From Sphaerisporangium viridialbum (GTDB lineage Bacteria; Actinomycetota; Actinomycetes; Streptosporangiales; Streptosporangiaceae): a DNA stretch of 64,000 nucleotides. The notes below the pieces were generated by a model. It was not told the DNA's origin. It did not search any database and was given only the letters and a program-made list of their open reading frames with translations. This document shows positions 17,731 to 25,168 of the stretch, piece after piece. Every line of letters begins with the position of its first letter. Position 1 is the first letter of the stretch. The DNA lies in contig NZ_CP187232.1 in assembly GCF_049674955.1 (NCBI RefSeq), positions 9,176,001-9,240,000 on the forward strand, written 5' to 3'. A program made the translations under genes and the position numbers.

Positions 17731-18519
17731 CTAGTCGTTGTTGAAGAAGAAGCTGATGAACCGGAGGATCTCCAGGTAGAGCCAGACGAGGCTCACCGTG
17801 AGGCCGAAGGCCATCAGCCAGGAGTACTTCTCGGGGACGCCGGCCCGCACACCCTTCTCCACCGCGTCGAAGTCGAGCAGCAGGAAGAAGCAGCCGAGCA
17901 GGATCATCGCCACGCTGAAGATCCAGCCGATGGGGCTGTCGGTGCGAAGGCCGAGGCCGCCGGAGGTGAAGATGCCGACGAGCATGTTGAGAACCATCAG
18001 CCCGACCGCGGCGATGCCGGCGGCGACGACGAACTTGGTGAACTTCGGCGTCGGCCGGAAGATCTTGAGCGCGTACACCGACAGCACGCCCGCGAACGCC
18101 ACCATCGTGCCGAGCACCGCCTGGAAGACGATGCCGGAGTACACGTCGTTGTACGTCCTGCTGATCACCCCGACGGCGAGGCCGTAGGCGACGGAGTAGC
18201 CGAGGATCAGCGCGGGGTTCGTGCTCTGCTTGAACGAGATGACCAGGCCGAGCACCAGGCCCACGATCACCGCGGGGAGGGCGATCGCCACGCTGAAGTT
18301 GAGGTACCACGCGATAGCGGCGGTCACCACGAGGGTGCCGAGCGTGATGAACCCGCGTACGACGACGTCGTCGATGGTCATGGGCCGCGTCGCGGTGGGG
18401 GGAGCGTACGACGGGGCGTTGTACATGTTCTGCAAGTACTCGGGGCTCGCCGCGGGACCGCCCCAGGTCTGACGATTGTTCTGCCCCAGTTTGTTCAGGA
18501 CCGGGTTCCTGCTCTGCAT
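17731..18519 (-). CDS. Bax inhibitor-1/YccA family membrane protein
   Basis: This 262-residue protein has a soluble N-terminus of about 45 residues and seven predicted membrane helices ending in LVWLYLEILRFISFFFNND. That C-terminus, with the DFDAVEKGVRAGVPEKY loop, is typical of the actinobacterial BI-1 family. These proteins are proposed to act as pH- or calcium-linked channels; the role in bacteria is poorly known. ATG 18519 follows GGAGG by 5 nt. It is monocistronic. Confidence 0.85.
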   Translation of the reverse strand: MQSRNPVLNKLGQNNRQTWGGPAASPEYLQNMYNAPSYAPPTATRPMTIDDVVVRGFITLGTLVVTAAIAWYLNFSVAIALPAVIVGLVLGLVISFKQSTNPALILGYSVAYGLAVGVISRTYNDVYSGIVFQAVLGTMVAFAGVLSVYALKIFRPTPKFTKFVVAAGIAAVGLMVLNMLVGIFTSGGLGLRTDSPIGWIFSVAMILLGCFFLLLDFDAVEKGVRAGVPEKYSWLMAFGLTVSLVWLYLEILRFISFFFNND

Positions 18520-19021
18520 CACTGCCTCCACTGCGACCTGCGATCAGCCTGTTCGGTCGAGCCTCACAGGGAGTGCCGCCTGTAGCACATAGCTTTACAT
18601 CTGTTCTGGCGGTCAGGATGGCCCCTGCCGTATGTCACCGCCAGACCCCGGCATACCGAGATCCAGCGGCAACGGATACAACGACCAGGCACGCACCCGA
18701 GTTCCGGCCCCTCGGATCCCGTTTCGATCACCTCCCGCCGAGGGCGGCGGGTCAGGGGCCGGGGGGCGGCCTGCGACGTGCGATGGCGGCGAGCCGGGTT
18801 CTGTCCTGGCCGATAACCCAGCGGGGAGGAGGATTCTATCGTGGGTGTCGAGAAGTAAACCCTTTCTGCGAGCCCTGGAGACCGCTACCGGCCTGGCCCC
18901 ATTACCGCTGCTTTAGAAGAGCCGGCCGAATGGCGGTCGCCGCCCGCCGCCGCTTTGCCCCCGTCCCTGGCCTCCAAAGAGCGGTGTGGAATCGCAAGGA
19001 TTCGCCGGGTCGGCCCGGCAT
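18520..19021. other. 502-bp stretch without a supported gene
   Basis: A 159-codon plus-strand frame crosses it (18573-19052), but it has no ribosome binding site, no recognisable domain and an odd residue mix, so I do not call it. The bases around 18792-18804 match the reverse complement of the RNase P RNA 3' motif (ACAGAACCCGGC), but the other RNase P core motifs are missing. The promoter of the BI-1 gene must lie at the left end. No strong hairpin or repeat was identified. Confidence 0.5.
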
Positions 19022-19999
19022 TCATGGCCGTTTAACTTTCAACGACTCCTGAAGCCCGATGACCCGTCCTAACTGGTCCAGTTGCGAGGAGAGGTCGAGC
19101 GCGCCGATCCGGCAGACGATGTGACGTGCCCCCGCGTCGACATAGCGGCCCAGGCGCTCCGCCACGTGCTCGTACGGTCCCGCGATCATGGTCTGGATCG
19201 TCTCCGCGACCTCCAGCGGCAGCTCGTAGTTCGCCCTGCTGTAGGCGTCCAGCGCGCGGCGACCGGCCGCCACGTCCTCGGTGATCAGGATCGTGGCGAA
19301 CAGCGCCGGGGTGACCGCGCCCGGTGCCCGTCCCGCGCCGGCGGCGGCCCCGCGCACGTCGGCCAGGCCGGACCCGTAGTCGGCTGCGTCGGGCGGATAG
19401 GGCAGCCACCCGTCGTACAGCCGGCCCGTACGGGCGAGCGCCGCCGGGGTGGCGCCACCGAGCCAGATGGGCGGGCCGCCCGCCCGGTACGGCGCCGTTC
19501 CCGGCGGCAGCTCGTCGAAGCGCAGCACCGGGCCCTGGTACGAACTCGCGGTCCTGGTCGTCCAGATATGGCGCCAGAGCGCGACGGTGTCGTCCAGGCG
19601 GGCGAAGCGCCGTTCCCACGGCACCTCGGACAGCTCGTACAGCGGCCTGCCGAAGCGCCCGGGGAAGCCCGCGCCCACCGCCACGGCCAGCCGCCCGCCC
19701 GACAGGAGGTCCAGGGACGCGAGCGCCTGGGCGGCCTGCACCGGACGGCGCAGCACCGGCATCAGCGCGGCGGTGCCGATCGTGACACGCTCGGTCACCG
19801 AGCTGACGGCGGCGAGCATGGTCAGCGCCTCGACGCGCGGCTGGAGCAGCGAGTCGTTGGCCCACACGGAGGCATAACCGAGTTCCTCGGCCCGGACCGC
19901 GAAGTCGACCAACCGGCGGGGATCCGTGCCCTCGCCCCACTGGCCCTGTCCCGTCGGCAGCAGGACGCCCAGGCGAATGTCCTCATCCATTGTCGTCAT
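19022..19999 (-). CDS. LLM-class F420-dependent oxidoreductase
   Basis: This 325-residue protein has the bacterial luciferase-like TIM barrel (LGVLLPTGQGQWGEG, FAVRAEELGYASVWANDSL, TALMPVLRRPVQAAQALASLD, GGRLAVAVGAGFPG). In actinomycetes such proteins usually use F420 as a hydride carrier; the substrate is not predictable. ATG 19999 and ATG 19990 are both possible, and neither has a clear ribosome binding site. It is divergent from the XRE regulator starting 90 bp away, so the regulator may control it. Confidence 0.82.
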   Translation of the reverse strand: MTTMDEDIRLGVLLPTGQGQWGEGTDPRRLVDFAVRAEELGYASVWANDSLLQPRVEALTMLAAVSSVTERVTIGTAALMPVLRRPVQAAQALASLDLLSGGRLAVAVGAGFPGRFGRPLYELSEVPWERRFARLDDTVALWRHIWTTRTASSYQGPVLRFDELPPGTAPYRAGGPPIWLGGATPAALARTGRLYDGWLPYPPDAADYGSGLADVRGAAAGAGRAPGAVTPALFATILITEDVAAGRRALDAYSRANYELPLEVAETIQTMIAGPYEHVAERLGRYVDAGARHIVCRIGALDLSSQLDQLGRVIGLQESLKVKRP

Positions 20000-20077
20000 C
20001 CATGCCGGACAGCGTGCGGGCCGCCGTGAATGGCGGCAATTCCCTGCGCGGAATCGCCACGTGCCGCGAAATGGCAC

Positions 20078-20083
20078 TACAAC
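20078..20083 (+). promoter_or_regulatory. -10 box (TACAAC) of a leaderless promoter
   Basis: TACAAC is followed by six bases and then the GTG at 20090 of the XRE regulator. There is no ribosome binding site. Confidence 0.5.
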
Positions 20084-20089
20084 TGGGGC

Positions 20090-20935
20090 GTGGACTTCCC
20101 TCACGCGCTGCGCGAGCGCAGGAACCGGCGCCATCTCAGCCAGCTGGAGCTCGCGATCCGCGCGGGCACGACCCAGAGGCACATCAGCTTCATGGAGAGC
20201 GGCCGGTCGGCGCCGGGCCGCGGCATGATCGTACGGCTGGCGGAGTCGCTGGAGCTGCCTCTCCGTGAGCGCAACGGCCTGCTGCTGGCGGCCGGGTACG
20301 CCCCGGTGTATCCGGAGACGAGCCTCGACGATCCCGCGCTCGCCCCGGTGCGCACCGCGCTGGACCACATCCTCACCGGCCACCTGCCCTACCCGGCGAT
20401 CGTCGTCGACCGGCACGGCTACCTGGTGGCCGCCAACGCCGCCTTCGGAGTGCTCTGCGAGGGCGTCGCGCCCGAGCTGCTCGCACGGCCGGCGAACGCC
20501 TACCGGCTGGCCCTGCACCCGCGCGGCATGGCGCCCCGGATCCTCAACTTCGCGGAGTGGGCCGCGCACATCCTCGAACGGCTCCACCAGGACTCCCTGC
20601 GCGATCCCGACGACCGGCTGGCAGGCCTGCACGCGGAGCTGCGGGAGTACGTGCCGCAGCCGCTCGTGGGCGCGGGCCACCTCGGGTTCGCGGTGCCGCT
20701 GCGCCTGCGGTCGGAAGGAGGCGAGATGCGGCTGATCACCACCGTCACGACCTTCGCCACCGCCGTGGACGTCACGCTCGCGGAGCTGAAGCTGGAGGCC
20801 TTCCTCCCGGCGGATCAGGACACGGCGTCCACGCTGGCCTCGTACGCCGAGACCGCTGAAGCGGGGGAAGGTGTCCGGCGGTCAGGCGACGAGGGTAATG
20901 CGGCACGGAATGGTAACGATTCGCGTAAGCGGTGA
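20090..20935 (+). CDS. XRE-family regulator with MmyB-like ligand domain
   Basis: The 281-residue protein has an N-terminal helix-turn-helix (RRNRRHLSQLELAIRAGTTQRHISFMESGRSAPG, about 7-40) and a C-terminal MmyB-type PAS-like domain (about 90-260; IVVDRHGYLVAANAAF, LNFAEWAAHILERLHQD, EVLEY-like LREYVPQPL). This class often controls a divergently transcribed oxidoreductase gene and may bind a small lipophilic ligand. Here the neighbour is the LLM oxidoreductase. The tail after about 250 is low-complexity. Confidence 0.82.
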   Translation: MDFPHALRERRNRRHLSQLELAIRAGTTQRHISFMESGRSAPGRGMIVRLAESLELPLRERNGLLLAAGYAPVYPETSLDDPALAPVRTALDHILTGHLPYPAIVVDRHGYLVAANAAFGVLCEGVAPELLARPANAYRLALHPRGMAPRILNFAEWAAHILERLHQDSLRDPDDRLAGLHAELREYVPQPLVGAGHLGFAVPLRLRSEGGEMRLITTVTTFATAVDVTLAELKLEAFLPADQDTASTLASYAETAEAGEGVRRSGDEGNAARNGNDSRKR

Positions 20936-21062
20936 AGCGAGCCCGCCGCTTGACCCGATCGGGGCCGTGGCGATAAACCTTCGCGACCGGAGGCGAACCG
21001 ACAAGGATATAGGTGTGCGAGTGCGTTACTGCCAGCGGGGCGTTTCATATAGTCGGCAGGGG

Positions 21063-21135
21063 TGCCCCCGGTGGGACTCGAACCCACACTGGAACCCTTT
21101 TAAGGGGTTTGCCTCTGCCATTGGGCTACGGGGGC
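21063..21135 (-). tRNA. tRNA with UAA anticodon and short (class I) variable loop
   Basis: The 73-nt cloverleaf has a 7-bp acceptor stem (GCCCCCG/CGGGGGC), a 16-nt D arm with one C-A mismatch, an anticodon stem AACCC/GGGTT with loop CTTAAAA, a 5-nt variable loop and a T arm GTGGG-TTCGAGT-CCCAC. The discriminator is A and CCA is not encoded. Loop positions 34-36 read UAA, which would decode the leucine codon UUA. Bacterial tRNA-Leu normally has a long variable arm (class II), so shape and anticodon disagree, and the amino acid it carries is uncertain. Confidence 0.8.
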
Positions 21136-21141
21136 GCCGTA

Positions 21142-21170
21142 ATCATACGTAACGGACCACACTTGCGTAA
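21142..21170 (-). promoter_or_regulatory. Promoter of the UAA tRNA
   Basis: On the minus strand TTACGC (-35, 21165-21170) is followed after exactly 17 nt by TATGAT (-10, 21142-21147). The tRNA's first base is 7 nt beyond the -10, so transcription is predicted to start at or next to position 1 of the tRNA. Confidence 0.7.
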
Positions 21171-21318
21171 CGGGTCAGAGCCCACGTCTCTGCTCTTCCT
21201 TCCGTAGTGCGCAAGATAACGGTATACGTCACGCGCCCCCGTGACTCGGGCAATGAACAACAGACCGCTCAAGTAGCCCAAATTCACCACGTCACCCCTG
21301 TTAGGCCTTAAGAGAACA

Positions 21319-21356
21319 GTACGGCCCGCGCCCCGGCATTGCGGCGCGAGCCGTAC
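21319..21356 (-). terminator. Hairpin terminator of ndh
   Basis: A 7-bp outer stem (GTACGGC/GCCGTAC) with an inner GCGC/GCGC stem lies 9 nt after the ndh stop codon. In the reading direction it is followed by TGTTCTCTT, a modest U-rich tail. Confidence 0.65.
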
Positions 21357-21364
21357 CTAACCCG

Positions 21365-22684
21365 TCAGCCTGTGGCGGCCGCCGCCTTGAACTCGTCGCG
21401 GGGGGACTCGATCTCACCGAGTGAGACGGTCTCCCGCTTGAAGAAGAGGGCGAGCGTCCAGTCGGCCACCACGCGGACCTTGCGGTTCAACGTAGGCACC
21501 CGGGACAGATGGTAGGTGCGGTGCATGAACCACGCAGGGAATCCGTGAAGCTTGACACCGTAGACGTTCGCCACGCCCTTGTGCAGGCCGAGCCCCGCGA
21601 CCGACCCCGCGTACTTGTGCCGGTACTCGACCAGGGGACGTCCCTGCAGGTGGCGGACGATGTTGTCGGCGAGCACCTTGGCCTGCCGCACGGCGTGCTG
21701 CGCGTTGGGCGCGCAGTACTGTCCGGGATTGGTCACGTCCGGCACGCCCGCGACGTCACCGGCCGAGAAGGCGCCCTTGACGCCGGCGACGGTGAGCTTG
21801 TTGGTGGTCTTGATGCGGCCCCGCTCATCGAGCGGCAAATCGCCCGCGTTGACCACCGGGCTGGCCTTGACCCCGGCCGTCCACACGATCGTGGCCGACT
21901 CGAAGGTGTCTCCGTCCGAGAGCACCACGTGGCCACCCTCGCAGGACTTCAGAAGGGTCTGCATCTTGACCTCGATGCCCCGCTTGCGCAGCTCCTCCAG
22001 GGTCCACTTGCCCATCTCGGGGCCGACCTCGGGAAGGATGCGGTCGCTGGCCTCGACGAGCACCCAGCGGAGGTCCTTCTCGCTGAGGGTGTCGTAGTAC
22101 TTCACCGCGTCCCTGCCCATGTCCTCAAGCTCGGCCAGAGCCTCGACGCCCGCGAAACCGGCGCCGACCACGACGAAGTTGAGCGCCCGCCGGCGCACCT
22201 GCTCGTCGTCGGTGGAGTCCGCCCGGTCGAAGAGGGCGAGAACGCGGTTGCGCAGCGCGATGGCTTCGCCGACCGTCTTGAACCCGATCGCGGCGTCCGC
22301 GAGCCCCGGGATGGGCAGCGTGCGCGAGATGGAGCCGGCCGCCATGACGATGACGTCGTACCCGATCTCCTCGCTCGGCCCGGAGGCGGGCTGGAACGTC
22401 ACGGACCTGTCGGCGTGATGGACCTTGGTGACCTTGCCGTTGAGGATCCGGACCTTGGACAGCACCCGGCGCAGCGGCGTGACGACGTGACGCGGGGACA
22501 GGTTGCCCGCCGCGGCCTCGGGAAGGAAGGGCTGGTAGGTCATGTAGGACTGCGGGTCGATGACCGTGATCCGGACGCTTCCGGACTTCAGCTCGCGGCG
22601 CAGAGAGCGCTGAAGCCGGAGTCCTGTGTAGAGACCGACGTACCCTCCGCCGACGATGAGGATGTGCTTGGCCTTCTGGTCCAC
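21365..22684 (-). CDS. ndh: Type II NADH dehydrogenase (NDH-2)
   Basis: This protein of about 439 residues has two Rossmann motifs: HILIVGGGYVGLYTGLRLQ for FAD at the N-terminus and FVVVGAGFAGVEALAEL for NADH in the middle. The quinone-side C-terminal segment includes TWFMHRTYHL-like AWFMHRTYHLSRVP. NDH-2 passes electrons from NADH to menaquinone without pumping protons. GTG 22684 has GAAGGGG 7 nt upstream and gives the short N-terminus normal for this group. In-frame ATGs at 22705 and 22723 lie within or next to the promoter region. A Rex-type operator overlaps the predicted transcription start. Confidence 0.87.
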   Translation of the reverse strand: MDQKAKHILIVGGGYVGLYTGLRLQRSLRRELKSGSVRITVIDPQSYMTYQPFLPEAAAGNLSPRHVVTPLRRVLSKVRILNGKVTKVHHADRSVTFQPASGPSEEIGYDVIVMAAGSISRTLPIPGLADAAIGFKTVGEAIALRNRVLALFDRADSTDDEQVRRRALNFVVVGAGFAGVEALAELEDMGRDAVKYYDTLSEKDLRWVLVEASDRILPEVGPEMGKWTLEELRKRGIEVKMQTLLKSCEGGHVVLSDGDTFESATIVWTAGVKASPVVNAGDLPLDERGRIKTTNKLTVAGVKGAFSAGDVAGVPDVTNPGQYCAPNAQHAVRQAKVLADNIVRHLQGRPLVEYRHKYAGSVAGLGLHKGVANVYGVKLHGFPAWFMHRTYHLSRVPTLNRKVRVVADWTLALFFKRETVSLGEIESPRDEFKAAAATG

Positions 22685-22710
22685 CTGAGTGCCCCTTCGT
22701 GGCATGGTCG

Positions 22711-22730
22711 CTTGTGAAACCATTCACAAG
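22711..22730 (-). promoter_or_regulatory. Rex-type operator at the ndh promoter
   Basis: A perfect palindrome with 8-bp arms and a 4-nt spacer contains TGTGAA-N4-TTCACA (22713-22728). This is the form of the site bound in Streptomyces by Rex, the repressor that senses the NADH/NAD+ ratio. It begins inside the -10 box region and covers the predicted start of transcription, a position suited to repression. Rex itself is not in the window. Confidence 0.75.
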
Positions 22731-22734
22731 CCTA
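22729..22734 (-). promoter_or_regulatory. -10 box (TAGGCT) of the ndh promoter
   Basis: TAGGCT reads toward ndh and ends where the Rex-type palindrome begins. Transcription starting about 7 nt downstream would give a leader of about 38 nt to the GTG at 22684. Confidence 0.6.
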
Positions 22735-22870
22735 CGTCACGAAGGGGTATCGACGCCAATCCCCTTGTCGGCAACTATGGGGATATTTTCGGACTGGTAC
22801 ATCTTGAGGGTGGATTCCCCAGGAAAGACCCCCGAAATTTTCGTCTAGTGACGGACTTCACTGCACCACT

Positions 22871-22915
22871 GGCTGGGGGTGCTTCAGCTCCAGCATTGGC
22901 TGGGGGTGGTTCAGC
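22871..22915 (+). repeat. Direct duplication (18-25 bp, 2 copies) over the udgB stop
   Basis: GGCTGGGGGTGCTTCAGC (22871-22888) and its one-mismatch copy at 22898-22915 are spaced 27 bp apart. The second copy contains the udgB stop codon (22911-22913). The copies form part of 27-bp units lying downstream of the gene. Confidence 0.6.
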
Positions 22916-23705
22916 GGGCCAGCTCTGCGGCGCGTGCGAAGATCGCGTCGAGCATCGGCTCGGTGACCCGGCCGGTGAACGTGTTCTGCTGGCTCGGGTG
23001 GTAACAGCCCAGCAGGCGGACCGGCGACGAGCCGTACGAGATCTCCACCTCGGCCCCGTGGCCGAACGGCGGCCTGCTCCTGGGCAGGGTGTACCCCGCC
23101 TCCCGCAGCGCCGGCCAGACCGCCTGCCAGGCGTACCCTCCCAGGGCGACGATGACGCGAAGCGGGTCGGCGACCAGCTCCAGCTCCCTGGCCAGCCAGG
23201 GAAAGCACGTGGCGCGCTCCTCGATGGCCGGCTTGTTCGCCGGTGGCGCGCAGCGTACGGCCGCGACCATGCGCGCGCCGAGCAATCGCTGGCCGTCACC
23301 CGCGTGCGTGCTGGTCGGAAGGGCCGCCAGTCCGGTGCGATGCAGCGACGCGAACAGCCAGTCGCCGCTGCGGTCGCCGGTGAAGATCCGGCCGGTACGG
23401 TTACCCCCGTGCGCGGCGGGCGCGAGTCCTACGAGAAGAACGCGCGGTTTTTCGTCGCCCCAGCCGGCGATGGGCCTGCCCCAGTACGTCTCGTCGACGA
23501 ACGCGCGCCGCTTGACGTCCGCGACCCCCTCGCGCCACTCCACCAGACGAGGACACGCCCGGCACACCGACTGCCTGGCGGTGAGCTCGGCGAGAGTGCG
23601 GCTCGATCGGGCGAGCTCACGAACCTCGCCGGGGGTGTGCGCCACCGGAGTGCCGGGGTCCGCGGGATCCTCCGGCCATCCGCTACCAGGGGGAACGAAA
23701 CTCAT
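22911..23705 (-). CDS. Uracil-DNA glycosylase, UdgB-like (family 5)
   Basis: The 264-residue protein contains the iron-sulfur and active-site blocks of this family: CRACPRLVEWRE, LLVGLAPAAHGGNRTGRIFTGD and GCYHPSQQNTFTGRVTE. It removes uracil and other deaminated bases from DNA, which matters in a GC-rich genome exposed to cytosine deamination. The GLAPAAHGGN form lacks the Asp/Asn of family 1 enzymes, which fits family 5. ATG 23705 has only a weak GGTGGT upstream and may be leaderless. Confidence 0.87.
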   Translation of the reverse strand: MSFVPPGSGWPEDPADPGTPVAHTPGEVRELARSSRTLAELTARQSVCRACPRLVEWREGVADVKRRAFVDETYWGRPIAGWGDEKPRVLLVGLAPAAHGGNRTGRIFTGDRSGDWLFASLHRTGLAALPTSTHAGDGQRLLGARMVAAVRCAPPANKPAIEERATCFPWLARELELVADPLRVIVALGGYAWQAVWPALREAGYTLPRSRPPFGHGAEVEISYGSSPVRLLGCYHPSQQNTFTGRVTEPMLDAIFARAAELAR

Positions 23706-23800
23706 ACCACCGATCGTGCCAGCCCCAACCCGGTGCCCGGGACACCTGGACATTGATCCGTCAGTTGGGTGCTTCGTCTCAGCCTTCTTGAGCGCGGCCT

Positions 23801-23840
23801 CGCACCGGCATCCTGAACCGAGTGCTGCCCCCGCCCAGGA
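23801..23840 (-). repeat. Partial copy of the ~47-bp dispersed repeat
   Basis: Shares GGCAGCACTCGG with the copy at 23846-23892 in the same orientation, with a more divergent second half. A further short piece (CCGTCAGTTGGGTGC) in plus orientation lies at 23757-23771. Confidence 0.5.
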
Positions 23841-23845
23841 CGAAT

Positions 23846-23892
23846 CCCACCCGGCACCCAATTGACGGGTGAGCCGAGTGCTGCCCACCCAA
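23846..23892 (-). repeat. Copy of the ~47-bp dispersed repeat (minus orientation)
   Basis: Read on the minus strand it contains TGGGTGGGCAGCAC, then TCACCCGTCA, then GGGTGCCGGG. It matches the plus-strand copy at 23997-24043 at nearly every position. Confidence 0.75.
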
Positions 23893-23996
23893 TCACTGGA
23901 CTCCCCAGACCCGGGAGGCATGTCCACGACGCCCCGAAGAACCCCAGGCCCGTGCGCAGCGCTCCCCTCTCCCCGCCGCCGGGGAACGCCACGGCC

Positions 23997-24043
23997 TGGG
24001 TGGGCAGCACACGGTTCACCCGTCACCCGGGTGCCGGGAGGGC
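23997..24043 (+). repeat. Copy of the ~47-bp dispersed repeat (plus orientation)
   Basis: Contains CTGGGTGGGCAGCACACGG, TCACCCGTCACCC and GGGTGCCGGGAGGG. It is inverted relative to the copy at 23846-23892, 104 bp away. Confidence 0.75.
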
Positions 24044-24108
24044 GCAAAATCCATCCCACCCACTCCAGAGCACGCCAAAGCCACCAGGGCCGGTGAAGAT
24101 CTACGAGG

Positions 24109-25125
24109 CTACTGCGTCCCGCCGGGGGACAGGCTGTATGCGATGCCGTCGAGGATGTCGTGTTCGCTGACGACCACTTCGGCGAAGCCGTACCGGCTGA
24201 GGATGCGGTCGAGGATGAGCGCCCCGGCGCCGATGACGTCCACCCGACCAGGGTGCATGACGGGGATGGCGGCCCGCTCGTCGTGGGTCATGGCGAGCAA
24301 CCGCTGGGAGACCTGGTGCACCTGCGCGGCCGGGATCCTCGATCCGTGGATGCGCTCCGGGTCGTAGGCGGGCAGGTCGAGGGCGATGCCGGCGACCGTG
24401 GTCACCGACCCTGCCAGGCCGATGATGGTGCGCGCCCGCTCCACCGGCACCTGGGCGGACACCCGATCAAGGGCGGCCTCGATGTCAGCGCCCGCCGCCG
24501 CCACAGCCTCCACCTCAGCGCCTGCCGCCGCCACAGCCTCCACCTCAGCGCCAGCCCTCGCCACAGCCCCCGCCGCCTCAGCGCCCGCCGCTGCCACGGC
24601 CTGTGAGGTCGCGCTGGACGACAGGTGGCGCTCGGTGAGGCGCACGCAGCCGATGTCGACGGAGATCGCACTCTCCACGTCGGCGGAGCCGAGCACGAAC
24701 TCGGTGGACCCGCCGCCGATGTCGACGACCACGACCGGGGTCTCGACGCCGGTGAGCCCGGTGGTGGCGCCCAGGAACGAAAGGTGCGCCTCCTCTGACC
24801 CGGTGATCACCTCGGGCTCGACGCCGAAGATCTCGCGGACCCCGTCGACGAAGTCGGCGCGGTTCGCGGCGTCGCGGGTGGCACTGGTGGCCACCACGCG
24901 CACCCGGGAGGCGCCGTGCTCCCTGATCAGCTTGGCGTAGCCCCGCATCGCGGTGAACGTGCGTTCCAGCGCCTCGGGCGCGAGCAGCCATGTCCTGTCG
25001 ACGTCCTGGCCCAGGCGGACGATCTCCATCCGGCGCTCGACCTCGGACAGCCCATTTCCAGAAATGTCGGCAATGAGGAGGCGCACGGAGTTTGTACCGC
25101 AGTCGATCGCCGCCACGCGCGTCAT
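24109..25125 (-). CDS. ppx: Exopolyphosphatase / Ppx-GppA phosphatase
   Basis: The protein has 338 residues with the ASKHA-fold phosphate motifs AAIDCGTNSVRLLIAD at the N-terminus, VSATSATRDA-like VVATSATRDAANR, and VVDIGGGSTEFVLG. The family hydrolyses polyphosphate or pppGpp. Between about 174 and 215, where relatives have a short loop, there is an Ala/Gly/Glu-rich insertion built of 10-residue repeats (AGAEVEAVAA type) encoded by the 30-bp array at 24488-24601. ATG 25125 gives the standard N-terminus. It is the last gene of the leftward block from mfd. Confidence 0.87.
   Translation of the reverse strand: MTRVAAIDCGTNSVRLLIADISGNGLSEVERRMEIVRLGQDVDRTWLLAPEALERTFTAMRGYAKLIREHGASRVRVVATSATRDAANRADFVDGVREIFGVEPEVITGSEEAHLSFLGATTGLTGVETPVVVVDIGGGSTEFVLGSADVESAISVDIGCVRLTERHLSSSATSQAVAAAGAEAAGAVARAGAEVEAVAAAGAEVEAVAAAGADIEAALDRVSAQVPVERARTIIGLAGSVTTVAGIALDLPAYDPERIHGSRIPAAQVHQVSQRLLAMTHDERAAIPVMHPGRVDVIGAGALILDRILSRYGFAEVVVSEHDILDGIAYSLSPGGTQ
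24488..24601 (-). repeat. In-frame 30-bp tandem repeat inside ppx
   Basis: Units at 24488-24517, 24518-24547, 24548-24580 (33 bp) and a partial 24581-24601 preserve the reading frame. They encode repeats of the AGAEVEAVAA type. Confidence 0.8.
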
Positions 25126-25168
25126 GAGCCCATCCTCGCGACCACCGGCGTTCTCCGAAGGCCCCTCG

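Larger units (their letters stand above)
23706..24108. other. 403-bp gene-less region with dispersed repeat copies
   Basis: No frame here is supported. The region is filled by two good copies and at least two partial copies of a roughly 47-bp repeat in both orientations (see the repeat entries). Good copies in opposite orientation at 23846-23892 and 23997-24043 could pair into a long hairpin. The udgB promoter must lie near its left end. Confidence 0.6.

Noticed and set aside
18775..19020. Possible RNase P RNA (rnpB) on the minus strand, because of a match to ACAGAACCCGGC near 18792-18804
   Set aside because: The partner motif GAGGAAAGTCC and the other conserved RNase P core segments are absent within the expected 400 nt, so one 12-base match is probably chance.
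18573..19052. 159-codon plus-strand frame in the large gap
   Set aside because: There is no ribosome binding site, it overlaps the end of the LLM gene on the other strand, and the residue mix is not protein-like.
21063..21135. tRNA as an integration (att) site for a mobile element
   Set aside because: No integrase, no direct repeat of the tRNA 3' end and no phage or plasmid genes were seen on either side.
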